Translations under genes and position numbers: made by a program
In this document: in pieces, positions 34,988 to 48,047 of the stretch
How the letters are laid out: every line of letters begins with the position of its first letter
Numbering within the stretch: the first letter of the stretch is position 1
Assembly (NCBI GenBank): GCA_947095535.1
Contig: OX352774.1
Location: forward strand, 69,502,416-69,566,415
Reading direction: 5' to 3'
Length of the DNA stretch: 64,000 bases
Source: Poecilobothrus nobilitatus
Taxonomy: Eukaryota; Arthropoda; Insecta; Diptera; Dolichopodidae
The notes under the pieces: model-generated
What the model was told of the DNA's origin: nothing
The model's database searches: none
The model's input: only the letters and a program-made list of their open reading frames with translations

Positions 34988-35756
34988 AAAGCAAAAAGGT
35001 TTAATAAGCCTCATTTCTAAATTGAATTGAGAAATAAAGTCTAATTCGCGAAATTCCGTGTTAGCCTTGTCATTTCTATAGGCTTATGTAATATAGGAAA
35101 TTTTCCTATTTCTCATTTTCTCGACCTATAGGCTTTAATTCCAATTCGAAAACTATTATTCTAAAACAAAAATCAAGGTGAGTTGTATATTTTATATTTC
35201 TTCAAAACTAATTTTTTTCATAAAATTGTCTAAATTTTCACAAAATTTATTATTATTTTTCACAGAGAAAAGTCAAAATTTAATACTTTTGTGTGGAAAC
35301 CATATCTCGTTACCCCAATGAAATAAGGTTGAGAAATTAAAAATTAAATAATTTTGGAAAGAAATCAGGTAAATTAGGATAGATTTTACAGTTGACTTCA
35401 AAATCAGAGTTGTACGCTTTTTCCAGATTTATAAATATTCTTCAAAAGCGTCAATCTTGATTTTGAAACCAGCAATAAAATCCCTTCTGATTCAAAGTTT
35501 TCTGATTCGAACTTTTTTCATTATGAAAAAAGATTGACTGACGGACGTACAGAGTGAAATGTGCCAAAACAAAAAATAAAAGAACACATTTTATTACTTA
35601 AATAAGCTGAAATATGGAAATTAAATTATGAAAGAAAAAATATTTAAAAATATTAAATAATTTAGGTCTTATTAATTAGGTCGGAATTTCACGAATTGCA
35701 CTTTATTTCTGATTCCAAATGGAAATAGCGCCTATTAGATCTTATTGCTATAGGTT
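34988..35756. mobile_element. inverted-repeat element of about 770 bp
   Basis: The left arm (34988-35060) and right arm (35681-35756) are reverse complements over about 70 bp. Shared blocks include AGCAA, AATA(A/G)GC, ATTTC, AGAAATAAAGT, AATTCG(C/T)GAAATTCCG. The interior is non-coding and contains a second pair of CCTATAGG-type motifs (35083-35133). It also has GACGGACGTACAGAGTGAAA near 35531-35550, which resembles ACGGACGGACAAAGTGAAAC in the 58 kb element. It is probably a decayed non-autonomous DNA transposon. No target-site duplication was found. Confidence 0.55.
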
Positions 35757-38335
35757 TTGTTGCATTCTGCCGTTTGATTGATATAAAAATATAAAAATTG
35801 TCTGCATAATCAAAATTTGTTTGCCTTTACTGCTTTTTGAACAAATTTGACGAGCTATATTATTATTTAGTGATTCATTTTTGAGAACTTTATAAACAAT
35901 AATAAGAGCTTCATTATGAAAGAATGAAATCGCTATCAAAGAGAAAGATATGAAAAATAACAAAAACTTACGCAATGCAAGGCCACATCAGTAAGAGTAA
36001 AGAAAAAATAAAAATCATATCTATTAAAAAAAAAATTCTTTATAAAGTTTATATTATTAAAGTTTGTTTGAATAATTTTTGTTGCTCTCATGTTTTACAG
36101 TTTCATATTATTTATTATAAAAATTTCTTTTATAATTAGGTTTAATTTTACTGTTGCTAAATAGTATTGAATCCTTACTATATACTTGCACTTATTCTCC
36201 TTAGAAAAGAAAAACTTTTTTTTTTCTTTTTAAGAATATTTTTATTCCATATGTTTTACAAGAATAATAAATGCTGCACTTTTATTAATAAATTTATATG
36301 TGTATATATATAAAAATATATATATATATATATATATATAAATATATATGTACTTTTCTTAAATATTTGTTATTTTGAGTGGTATTTGGTACCTTTAAGT
36401 ATAAATATCGATTTTTTTCTAAAACGTGAATGGAATCTTAATAATCTGAAAATTACCTAAAAGAAAACTTTTTTATGTTTTACATCATAAATTTTCAATA
36501 AAAAGAAAAAAGAAATAACAAAAATTAAAAAAAAAAAAGAAAATTTCTTATAAAACTTTTGAGTTAAAATTAGTTTTCTTTTCAGAAATATTTTTGTTGC
36601 AATATAAAACTGATTTTTTTTTTTTTTTTTCTTTTTGGGTAAAATTTAAGTTTGAAGTTTTAATCTTTTATTTTGTATCTACAGTTGGAAAAAAAAAAAC
36701 TTTTAAATAAAGGTAAAGTATTTCGAAAATATTAGTAGGATAGGATAATATTTCGTTTTTTCAACATTTCTAGACTTATGACTTTATCAGTATAGTTATT
36801 GCATTGCAGATATTGCCTAGGCAACTCCTGTTTAAATTTCTCCTCTTTCTAACATATTGCAAAATTCATAGGCATAGGTAGGATTTTCCAAAGCAATTTT
36901 TAAGATACAATTGTTAATGTATTTAAATAATCTTCTATGTTGATAAAACCAGGTGGTTTTAATTTAATTAATTTTTTGATTAATTTTTTTATTTTTGATA
37001 AGAAGATAGTTAGTTAGCTCTAAGATACAAGTGTATTAATTTGCTCATCTTGTATATTACTTGTCATCGAATCTAATACGTCCCTTAATCTTTTTTTTTC
37101 TAAAGTCATGTAAAACAAAATTTTTTATTTCTAGTGATTATTTTATACAAATAAATCGTTTTAAACGTAAAAATTCATCAAACAAAAAAAACAACACTCA
37201 AAAAATATTTTTAAGATAAGAAAAAAAAAAAAACAAATTTGCATAATTTAATTTTGTATTTTGCGAAATATAAATAACTACTATAATTTTACACCCTTAT
37301 ATCTTTAGTATACATCTATACAAATTTACACTTCTTATCTTAAAATAATAAAAATTACTTCTTTTCTAATATTATTCAATCCAATTTAAGACAAAAAAAA
37401 AATATATATATATATACTTCTTGGTGTTGATTGATTTTAACTTTATGGTCATATATACTACAGTATTTACTTTTGATTTTTCCCCTTAAAAATTTTTTAC
37501 TCAAAATTATATTTTCAATGTCCATATGGATACATATACATATATTATTATGATTCAAATATTAATTCCCTTCTGCCCATTTTATTTCAAGTACATTTAC
37601 ATCAAAGTAAAAATGAACTGAAATGATGAATGAAAAAAATCTTTGATATACAATAAAGCATTCTATTGATTCAATTCACTCAATTTTGTTCAATTTTGAC
37701 CAATTTATGTCAAAATTTTTTTGGTAAGTAAGTGTCATGTTATTTTTCTTCATTATTTATTATTTATTTAATTTAGTTTTTTTTTTTTTGTTTTTTTACT
37801 TTTTTGTGTAATTTTAAGTAAGGAAAAGCTCCCATGAGATTTATATATATTTGACAGATCAATTATGATAAGTTTTATTTTTTTTTTTTTACTTTGAAAT
37901 TTAAGTTTGAGTCAAATATTAAATAAAATTGTAGGTAAACATTAAAACAAAAAACAATAAAATAAAAGTAAATATTAATTTTGAATAAATTGAAATAGAC
38001 GTCACTTACCATTCGAATCCTGTTAAAGGATTTTTAAAATATTTTTATGATAAGCTTGAAATATTTCTTATATGTGATCATTTGTTCAAGTGTCATTGAG
38101 TCGGCTTAGTTAGTTTTAGTCGCTGTGTTTAAACGCTGTCTTTTTTTAAATCTAAATATTTTGAGATCTATATATAAATCCTTTTGTATCATGTATCCTT
38201 CGATCAAATTAGTTATTTTTTCGGGAGCTTAAAAACTTTTAATCATTAACTTTCTCAAATTTTGGCAATTTAATAAATTCTGTTTGATATAAATTTCTCA
38301 ATAATTTTAAAAATATGGAGTTTCCACTCGTGGAG
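35757..38335. repeat. AT-rich stretch with (TA)n tract
   Basis: An almost pure (TA)n run is at 36302-36350, with others near 37400. A 75-codon minus frame at 35748-35975 has no recognised motif. I see no genes. Confidence 0.5.
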
Positions 38336-38430
38336 TTTTTTTTTTTTTTTTTTTCCTAAGGGAGGTGGGAATCTTCCAAAGACACCAAAAATTTCCCCTT
38401 GGTAGTGTCACATTCTTACTGACTAAACAA
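38336..38430 (-). mobile_element. SINE family B, 3' end only
   Basis: On the minus strand: TTTAGTCAGTAAGAATGTGA, CACTACCAAGGGG, TTTGGTGTCTTTGGAAGATT, CCCACCTCCCTTAGG and a poly-A tail (T run at 38338-38354). It is a strongly 5'-truncated insertion, the usual outcome of LINE-mediated retroposition. Frames on either strand here are artefacts. Confidence 0.85.
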
Positions 38431-40950
38431 TGTCTATTAATTAAAGCAGGTCTTGAATTGGTTTTTAAATTGTATTTAATATCGGTGACAATTAAGTCTT
38501 GGATTAACAGAATCTTATACATAGATTTATTTTTTAATTTATTTTTTGATATGTGATAATAGGAAGTAGCATAGTTCGTATGTAGTGCATAACACTAAAG
38601 GGAGCTTATCTAAAAATAATACCTTGCAATATGATAACTTTATTTATACTAGAACAGAAATGCTTAAAATCATTGTTTTTTTTAGGAGTTTAAGATTAGC
38701 CCATTTTAATTTCCTTTTTCCAAGTGTGCCTTTTCAGCAGCCACTTTAACGTAACCTAACCTAATTTGCTTTTTTAAGTTTATTTATTTTTACTTGAAAT
38801 TTCAAAGCTCATTTTACAAAGGTTTGCTTATAAAATTGCGATTGATTAAATGATAAGATCAATCATATTACAATATTCATTGTAAGTACTAGAAGACTCT
38901 TGTATGACAATATATTATGACTAGGGGCCCTGTAGGCTGTAGCTGGTGTGTAAGTTTATTTTAGCGTGACATCTAAATAACAAAAAATTCGTATGGGATA
39001 CAAAATTTATTGATTCCAAAAGAAAACAAAAAAAATTATGATTCCAAACATACATAATATGTATGTTATTATGTTAATGTAGATTTTATAATTACGATGT
39101 AAATATGTACTTGTATTCAAAATTTAGCGTAATGTCATAATATGTAGTGTGTGGTTGAAAACTACTAAATTATAATTATAGATGTTGAAATCATATAAGA
39201 TTGTATTTAAAATCATTACTTAATAAATATTCTGCAATCCCCTCTTTTTCACCAAGCAGTAGATTCAAATTTTTTTGATTTTAATATATTTCCTATAAAC
39301 TGAAGAATATAAATGTCTGATGTTTCAACTAAACTTTCATGTCGAAGTAAATCTTTTTTAGTTCATGTAGACAGATAGAAATAGTATTTATTTTTCGGTG
39401 GTTTTTTTTTTGCATTAAAAACTATCTGAAAATATCATTATCTTAATTCAAAGTTGGGGTTTTTTTTTTTTTTGGGATTGAAACTTATTTGCTTCATTTT
39501 GGAATTAATCGGTAAATTGTAATATAATTTTAAAATCTATTAACCACTGATTTAAAATTAAGATATAAAAATTATATTAAATTTTTAATAATAAAATAAA
39601 CTAATAATAATTTAAAATAATTGCAATTATAGATAACAAATCATGTCGTCTATGAAAAAAACTCTAAAAATAAAACATTCAATTAGGTATTTTCAGTAAA
39701 AATCAGAAAAAACCAAGCATCAATTATTTACTAAACTAAAGCAACGACGCCAATACTTAAAAAAAAAACCTGTAACAAAAATAATAAAAAGAATTTTCGA
39801 TTTTGCAAAATGTTTTTTATTAAAGTAAAAATTACCGATCTTAGAACCTCATCTATTAAAGATCTTTACCGATTATTATTTTCTATAGAAGCATACCTAC
39901 ATATTGTATTTAATATGACATTGTTTTTATTGTTCGATCAAAGTTATTTTTTTTTTTCCAAATTGCTAACAAAAAGAAATCATCGGAAAACAGAAAGAAA
40001 AACAAAAAACACAGAAGTGAAAAAAGGGCTAAAAAATTATATTTGATAATATATATGGGACAGCTACAGAGCCGAATACCACTCAGATAAAAACAACATT
40101 AAATTGAAAAAGAAACGACAATGAAAATATTTCTAAAATCATTTAAAAATACATCAAATTCCGAAATATCAATCAAAAACATTTTATATTGAAGTATGGC
40201 ACATTAATAAAAAGCACTTGAATCAAAATGAGCAAATATAATATAATTGAATGAATTGGGGACACAAAAAAAAAAAAAAAAAATATTTAATGCTTATATT
40301 TTTCCTTTGCTTGAAAAAAAAAATGAAAAAAAAAAAAAATAAAACAAAATGAAATTATTTCTTCTTTAACTTCCAATTACTGCATAGTTTATAATAATGC
40401 TTAGAAAATAAAATAACATGATCTAGATTCAAAGTTTTTTTTTTTTTTGTATTCATTACCAACGAATAAACCATTAATTGGCAGATAAGATAATTTCTGT
40501 AAAAAATCGGTTATTGAATTATATTTATATATATATACCATATTCCTTTAAAAGTCTCCAAATTGTTGAACTGTTTATTAACCTGAATAAGTGAAAAATT
40601 TGTTTTCATTGCCTTCTGACAGCTCGCATAGGGTTAAAGCAAGTAGAGAAGGTTTTGTAATAATTTGTAATAATTTAAAAAAAAGAACTTTTTGAAAAAG
40701 TGATAATAATTTTATTTTATTCCATACTATTTAATTTAAACTAAATTGCAGTATAAGTTAGTTTGTTTCAGGTGTTTGGATTATAAGAGAACTCTTTGAT
40801 TAATCATACATAATATAGCAAATAAATTCGAAATTCGAAAAAACAAAACTTCCAATTTAGATCATGTTATTTTCTAGATAAACAATAGCTCCGGTAAATA
40901 CCGTTATCATCTATTTGATTAATTAAAAGAGATTCACTTCGATATCAACG
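38431..40950. other. AT-rich stretch, no gene seen
   Basis: Homopolymer runs are common. CGTAACCTAACCTAATTT at 38749-38766 contains two copies of CCTAA, the insect telomeric unit on this strand, but two copies are not significant. A 78-codon frame at 39810-40046 is not recognised. Confidence 0.45.
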
Positions 40951-41170
40951 TACTTTATTTTCTAATTGATTATAATACGCAAGTAAACTTAGAATAATAT
41001 AACACTTTAAAAATACTGCTCATTACAGACAGTTTATTGATTGTAGGTTTACAGATACGTGGTTTTAATTTTAATTTTTGGTTTTTTTTGAAGTAATTTA
41101 TTCAGATAATAGCATCTTCAATTTAACAAAAACATCGATATTTTTTTTACTGATAAATGACTGTTGAAGT
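40951..41170 (+). repeat. direct repeat D2, copy 1
   Basis: TTTTCTAATTGATTA, CACTTTAAAAATACTG, CATTACAGACAGTTTATTG, ATACGTGGTTTTAATTTTAA and TTTTACTGATAAATG recur in order at 42590-42770. This copy has about 35 extra bases after the GTGGTTTTAATTTTAA block. The two copies bracket a MITE and a SINE in the same orientation, 1.64 kb apart. Confidence 0.78.
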
Positions 41171-41256
41171 ACTTATAGCCTATTTGACAGATAATTTACT
41201 TCTAAGTCAAATATTTTAGTAAAAATGACACTTCTTCTCCTTCCAATAACCTATTC

Positions 41257-41512
41257 CAGGTGCCTTACTGCGTACTGCTACTTTCATTAAACGAAAATTG
41301 TATTTGAAAATTTGGAACTTTGAAAATTGAGAATCGCAGCGTTGCGAGTACAAAATGAAATTTTTTATACTATATAATGCTTACATAGTTAGACACCAGT
41401 AACAAAACTTTAATTTCCCATTCGCAACCCTACTATTTTCGATTTTCAAAGTTTCAAATTTTCGAATGCGATTTTCGTTTAGCGAAAGTAGCACTACGCA
41501 GTAAGGCCCCAG
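41257..41512. mobile_element. hairpin MITE of about 256 bp
   Basis: The left end CAGGTGCCTTACTGCGTA (41257) and the right end (its complement ending near 41512, TACGCAGTAAGGCCCCAG) begin inverted arms of about 80 bp. These continue through TGCTACTTTC, TAAACGAAAAT and GAAAATTTGGAACTTTGAAA. Most of the element can fold on itself. It has no frame. The terminus style (CAGG...) would suit hAT or related families, but an 8-bp target-site duplication is not visible. AATAAC at 41245-41250 and 41518-41523 is a possible but weak duplication with slightly different ends. Confidence 0.82.
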
Positions 41513-41706
41513 GGCGTAATAACATTAGTTTTTCTTTTAGTTAGGATATCTACACAATTATTAAGTTTATTGACAAGTTGTATTTAGTATGCAAGAAAAA
41601 ACTTTCACACTTCAAGCGTATTTCGTATTTTTTTATATCTTTAAATGTTATCGCTTCCTTTAAAAGAAGAGAATAAAATGATTTCTGTATAAAATAGTTT
41701 TTTTAG

Positions 41707-41908
41707 GACCTCGGTGGCCTAGTGGGTAAGACCGCATAAAATACGCTGTAAACACCGAGGAAGTGTGGGTTCGAATCCCAAACACGTCGTAAGAGTTTTT
41801 TTCCCTTATGACGTTTATAGTCCCGCTGAATAGGGAAGGCTGTGTAATTTCCTGTCCACATTTATGTGGCAGAGAAATGCATTAATAAATTAAAACAAAA
41901 AAAAAATT
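41707..41908 (+). mobile_element. tRNA-derived SINE, family A
   Basis: It contains GGTGGCCTAGTGGGTAAGAC with the A box TGGCCTAGTGG, then CTGTAAACACCGAGG and the B box GGTTCGAATCC (perfect consensus). The body reads GGAAGGCTGTGTAATTTCCT, GTCCACATTTATGTGGCAGA, GAAATGCATTAATAAATT, and the tail is A-rich. The middle part (CTTATGACGTTTATAGTCCC) is more diverged than in the 55.9 kb copy. No clear target-site duplication was seen. Confidence 0.9.
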
Positions 41909-42589
41909 GTTTTAAATTGTTAAACTTTCATGGATGGATTTTAAGCGTTTTAAGCGTTTAAGCGTTCTTTTTGTTTACAGAACTTAATGTAGTATTTTAC
42001 TTCTGTGTTATTTACCTTAACTTTACCATTTTTAATAAACAATAATTTTCAGTCTCGACTCGAGATCTCTATAATCCGTTATCATAATTTAATTCTAATT
42101 TTTTATCAATTTTAAGAGGAAATTACTTATATCAGAATCGAATAAAAATTTGATAAAAGACACCGCTTTTTAAATTATAAACTTATCATTCTTTAGACGT
42201 CAAAATAAATTATATACAAATAAAATTGTCTACCATAAGTGGCACGCTTTTAATTTAAACACCATAACATTGTGTGAGAAAAAAAAATCGCATTATAAAT
42301 CACTTTTGTTATATGCAACACCTAATATGGATCATAAATGACTAGACATTCAGATTAAAATAGATAAAGTATAGACTAAAAAAAATTTTTTTTTTTAAAG
42401 TAACAATTTGTTTTCCCAAAGGAATATTACTTAGCTTTTAAATATATATGTATGTACTAGTAAAGAAAAGATAAAGATTCCAGATTTTTTATTATAAGGA
42501 AATTTCAACTTTTGAATAATTACAATGTTTCGGTTTATTCGCTTCCATAAGTTCCATACAAAATTAATTTTAAAAGAAATTCCAATTTT
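41909..42589. other. AT-rich stretch, no gene seen
   Basis: TTTTAAGCGTTTTAAGCG, TTTAAGCG near 41939-41964 is a short tandem repeat. Nothing else was recognised. Confidence 0.5.
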
Positions 42590-42770
42590 ATTTTATTTTC
42601 TAATTGATTACACAGGTGATCTCAGAATAAAATATCACTTTAAAAATACTGGACATTACAGGCAGTTTATTGTTTGTAGGTTTTCACATACGTGGTTTTA
42701 ATTTTAAATTTTAGTTTCAATTTAGCAAAAACATGGAAATTTTTTTTTTTTACTGATAAATGGATGTTCA
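42590..42770 (+). repeat. direct repeat D2, copy 2
   Basis: Partner of 40951-41170; see that entry. It lacks the roughly 35-bp TTTTTTGAAGTAATTTATTC segment and carries a GTTTGTAGGTTTTCACATAC variant. Confidence 0.78.
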
Positions 42771-45700
42771 ACTGACAGCTTAATAATAAGTTTAAAAGTT
42801 GTTCCATCACAGAATCTTACCAAGATTAGTCTTTCTATTGACATTTTGATAGAAAATTCAGCTAAAACATTCGCTGGTAACTTCTAGTATTAATTTTGAA
42901 AAAAATTCAAACCAACAACATCCAATTTAGGAGAATACCGCAATGATTGATTTAAATCTCATTTTATTGTTCTACGTCTACCTATTAGAAATAGTAAGCA
43001 AAGTGTACGAAAACATGCAATTAGAAAATACTCTTAAAAGTCATTCATAAAGAGAACTTATTAGCAAAACAGTTGTAAGGCATTTTGTATTTCAGCTTAA
43101 ACAAAACAAAAGTAAAAAAACAAAACAGATAAAGAAGGGAAAACATTATCTCATCATTAGACTTGAAGTCAGAATTACTAAAACTAAGACGGTATAACAA
43201 TACTGATAACCAGAACCATGGTCCCAATGCTCTAGAATAATATAGAGTATATCTTCTTAATAGTTGTAGAGAAAAGAAAAAGTAAAACTTACAAAATGAT
43301 AATTTTTTTACTTCAAGGACCTCCAGTTTTAAATCTTAGCTTTTTTACTGTTATATGAAAGTAAAATATCACAAATTAAATAAAATCAGATTTGGTAAGT
43401 TCAAAGGTTATTTTTTTTATATTTTCCTAAAAAATAAAATGTTCATATTATATAGGTAATATTCCAGATAAATAATTAGGAACATAAATACTAAAGGTAT
43501 CATATGATAATAATGTGATTTTTATACTATGTATAAAATTAAATAATCTTTAAATATGAAATGGCATTTGACTATCATATTCTATAATTTTACTTTTTTC
43601 TTACATAAAATTTATTATTAAAAATAAAAATTTGTATTATAAATTAGATGTACCGTACACAATGCATTGAAAAATATTTTTTTAATGAGAATATTTATTT
43701 ATGTGATCTGTCATGTGATATACTTAGAGGTGTGCTATTTTTATGTTATTTTTAAACCGATTAGATAACCGATATCTAATAACGCTTTTCAAACAGAATA
43801 ATATTTCAAAAACACATCTTCGGCATTTTAAGATATTGAGTCTCTTCTTACCAAAATCATATCAACATAATTGAAACTATATTGATTTTAAAACTTCCTG
43901 GTAATTGTTCTTCTATTCCTTTTAACTGAGCTGAAGCAAATTATAATTTCGGTTGTTTTATAAATATATTTTATCTATATATAGGTATGCAAATTTGGAC
44001 AATTTAATGAATAGTAAGAAGTTTACTTCCTGGTTTAAAATTTCCTAAGATTTTCAATTTTGAAATCAAGATTTTCAACAAATTTCCGAATCCTTCCATA
44101 AATTCAGCTTTCAAAGATTTCAATATTTTTTTTTAACATATTTTAAGAGTGTGGAACAACATACGAACTGAATTTTTATTTCATAATTGAAAATTTCTAC
44201 TGTGGGAGACATTTTTTTTTTATTTTAAAGGTAACGCCCTAACTAAACAACGTTTTAATTGAAGATACTAATTTCCAGTTGTGTATATATCAATCAATGA
44301 TTGTAAATATTCGTTGAATGTCAGACTGAGCCCTTTGCAGTAATAATATGTCCTACAGTTGTTTGAAAGATTGTTTTTTTTGTTTTTTTTTATATATTAT
44401 TTAATTTTTATCTATTTTCTTTTTTTTTTTTTGAGTTTCATCCTATTTTTGTCCGAAAAAAACAAAAAATTATCATAAAAAAACAATCATCGTTAATCAT
44501 TCGTCAAGTCCATATGTCGCATTGGTCATTTAATATTATTTGATGACTTTATTCTTCAAAAATAAAAATTTTTTTTTTTTTTTGATTTTGCAATATATTT
44601 TTTTATGCGAATAATTCAATTATGATAGTGAATCATATTTTTCTGTATATATGTATATGTGTGTATGAATGTATATGACGACAAAACATTTTTTTATGAT
44701 GGTAATAAAATTGAAAACATTATAGGAATTTTATTTTTTTTATTCTTTTTTTTTGAGGGGGGGTTTTATTTTTTTATTAATTTGCATGCAGAGTTTTAAC
44801 TTGACATATTGATTAATAGTTAATAAGAAATAATTTACGCAAATGATAAACATTCAAAAAAAAAAAAAATTTTGTAATAAATTTTTTTTTTTAATTTTAT
44901 GGTTATTTGCTACTGAATGATAATTAAATAATGAGTAAGTACTCAAGTATTTAATGTTAGCTGGAAAAAGTTTCCAGTTTAATAACTTTTAACATTTTTT
45001 TTAACGAAATTAACTTATTTTTAAATAAATTTTTTTTTCAACACTTTATTTATATTAAACTAAATTTATTTTATAAGTATATGTAGATATATAAATATAT
45101 GCATATATATAAGCATAAATAGACAGTAAAATTTTAATATCTTAAGATTTCTATCTTTTTAGTTAAAAACTTAGATAATATATCATAATGAAAATCCTGA
45201 TGTTGGCCTTACTTTGATAACACAAGAATGTCTCCTACTTAATCATGTGATTTAAGTTAAGATTCGATTTAAGTTATTCTTTAGAAAGTGTAGAAAGGAA
45301 AGGAATATGGCACCTACCTATCAAATTAACCACAGTCAAATTAATTCAGTGGACGTTTTTATATACAACACTTCTATCAAATTTGTAATGAATCGGTCAA
45401 ATGAATCGGTGCAAACAAAAATAAAAACAAAATTTTCAACAAAAAAATGTACCATCGGTGTTGCTTAAAGCCGACTATACTTTGTCAAATTGGATACAAG
45501 TCGGTTCGAAATATTTTCTTAATAATGAACCTTCAGGATCTGCATAAGTTAAAGAATCTTAGCCAAATAAATTTCGCAGAAAGCTTTCTTAGTCAAATGA
45601 ATACCGTTTTTGCAAAATAAATACAATTGTTTAAAATCAATTGGTATAACTATTTGGCAAAAACACTAAAAATGTAAAGGGATGTAAAGATGTATAGGAA

Positions 45701-46393
45701 ATGTATATGACGAAAAAAGAAACAGATTTACATTCAGGTTTATATAATATGAAATACGACTTTACAACCAAAACCACAACCAAAAATTCTCGTATCGTAA
45801 GCGTAAAAACTCTTGTTTCTATCATATAAGTTGCAACATCCTGATACTTATTTGAAAAGAATCGAACTTAATAAAAAGAAAATCAACGTTTTGCTTCATA
45901 TTTTTTAAACCTTTCTAAGTCATTAATAAAATAAGTTCATCCTCTTAAGATAATAAAATAAATTTAATATACAACTTTAGTTTACGTTACTTGAATAAAA
46001 GAAGAAAGTAAAAATATATATACAGTCACTTTATTTTTGATAAATTTAAAATAATGAAAATAAATTTCTAATAAATTTTCTTTTATTTTATAGATTTATT
46101 AGATCCTATATATAAAAGGCATAAAAATGAAAAATATTAACTTTAAATTCATTTCAAAGCAATTGCAGATATCTTCTGTTGTATTATTTTTTATAATAAG
46201 AAATACTCATTTAATTTATAACTCACCACTTTTGACTGATGTATCTTAGTATTGAAAAAAATAATTTATTCTTTAGAAATAAAAATAAAAAACTCAAAAC
46301 AATCAAAAATCTAAAGGTCCTTAATTAACTGCCCATCAATAGAAGAATTTTTCTTTTTCAAAACGAAAAATTCAATAATTTTAATCGAAATTA
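42771..46393. other. AT-rich stretch, no gene seen
   Basis: Long homopolymers (for example 44385-44430 and 44565-44583), a GTATATATGTATATGTGTGT run near 44645 and a GAGGGGGGG patch at 44754-44763 are present. Frames at 43045-43227 and 45637-45825 lack any recognised motif. Confidence 0.45.
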
Positions 46394-47998
46394 TTGATAA
46401 ATACCATTTATGTTTATTTTATTTTTTTTTTTACCCCCAGTTATTTTCTTTTTTTATTTAATATTTGTTTTATTTTTCTTTTCCTATATGAAGAGAAAGA
46501 CAAGGGATATTTATTTAAACGATTTTGTAAATTTTCCAAAAGAAATAAGAAACCAGTTTCTTCATTATGTTTTAATCCTCAATGGTCTGTTCAATATAAT
46601 TTCCTAGTAATGAGTGAAAGTAGAGAATATATAGTTGTTGGACATTATAGTTGAAGTTTAATTTACCACCACAAAATAAACAATAAAAAATAAAAAAAAA
46701 CAAAAAATAAAGACCAGAAGCAACACTGTATGAATAAAACATTAAATAAAATAAGAATTAAAGGATATCTAAATGATTGAATGAATGATTAGAAAGGTCT
46801 ATTAAAATCTTTTAAGATAATCTTAACATTTATATTATTTTTGACACAGTGCTTCAAAATTTCAATTGTATTAAGGATTTAAATTTTAAATGATTTTTCT
46901 GTACAATTCGAAGTTATTGAAATAGTTGAACTTGGCGTTACTGCAGACTTTCTTGATAATTTTTCTGACTGAAACCTTTGCCATATAGTTTTCAGCCAAA
47001 CGGTATATAAGACTTTTACAGCATACAATTATATATGAGTACTATTTCTTTATATCTATTTATGAGTACTATATTCATATATCTTCTTCCATTGCATCAT
47101 CCCATTGTTTTCTGAGTTGACCATATTTTCTAGTTTATTAATTGTTTCCATTAAAATTATTTATATGACTTGTTCATTGCTCTTTCAGGCGCCACAAAAT
47201 ATAAGATGGATATTGTTTGTGCTTCTAGTAGGTGAGTTATCTTATTATGATGAATTAAGTATTCAAAAAAGGTCTGGAAAGACGAAAAATACTTTCATCG
47301 TGAAAATGTTAAATTACTGGAAACAGAATTCCCTTTAGTAAATTTATACCCTAAAAAAGGGAAACAGTAGTTTTGCGAGGATTTTGTAAACTAAAGTAAT
47401 GATGCTGAAGATGATTTATGAAATATTTTGTGCTTCATTTTTGTAAATGAAGCACACTGTATTTTTACCAAAAGAAAATCATTTCTAACTGCTTCAGTTA
47501 TTTAATTTTTTTTTTTTCATTTAAAATTGAACATTCAAAACGCTTCATTAGTTCATTTGTTGTATAAAATTAAAGTAAAATAATATGTGTTGGCTGAGTA
47601 ATAATAAAATAAGATTGAAAATATTTTTGTGTTTTGATAAAATTTTTTTTGTCGAAAAAGTTTGAGTACAATTGAAATTTTTCAGTTCAGTTAGTATTAA
47701 ATATGTTAATGATATTATTACTGATTTGTTACTATACTTTCTTTTAACTTCAAATCTATTTGCTCTTGTCAATATCCACTTTTGGTTAAGTATTGCATTT
47801 GATAAGACTGTACTTGTATTCTTTAGTTTATGTTGAAGAAATATACTTGAACCAAAATTATGTCATTATTTCACAGCTATTATACTGTAGAGGCATTTGT
47901 GGTGCTTATGCCACTATACTGACTACGGGGGTGGTTAATTAAAAACGGGGATATGAGTTGAGATTTGGTGACCAAAAATCTCACACTGCTAACAGAGC
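46394..47998. other. AT-rich stretch with exon-like frames, none assigned
   Basis: Two overlapping frames at 46394-46654 are both partly protein-like, so neither can be chosen. At 47189-47231 a 43-nt segment is bounded by CTCTTTCAG and GTGAGTT, good acceptor and donor matches, but it is too short to judge. A 47880-48000 patch is less AT-rich and is open on the minus strand (47880-48062). No family was recognised. Confidence 0.25.
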
Positions 47999-48047
47999 TT
48001 AAAATTTTTTGGTGCCTTTCCAGATCCAGCCTTTCCAGATTTGGTGA

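Noticed and set aside
38307..38556. Opposed frames of 71 and 63 codons
   Set aside because: They overlap the 3' end of a SINE B copy and flanking AT-rich sequence.
38749..38766. Telomere-like CCTAACCTAA
   Set aside because: There are only two units, and there is no array.
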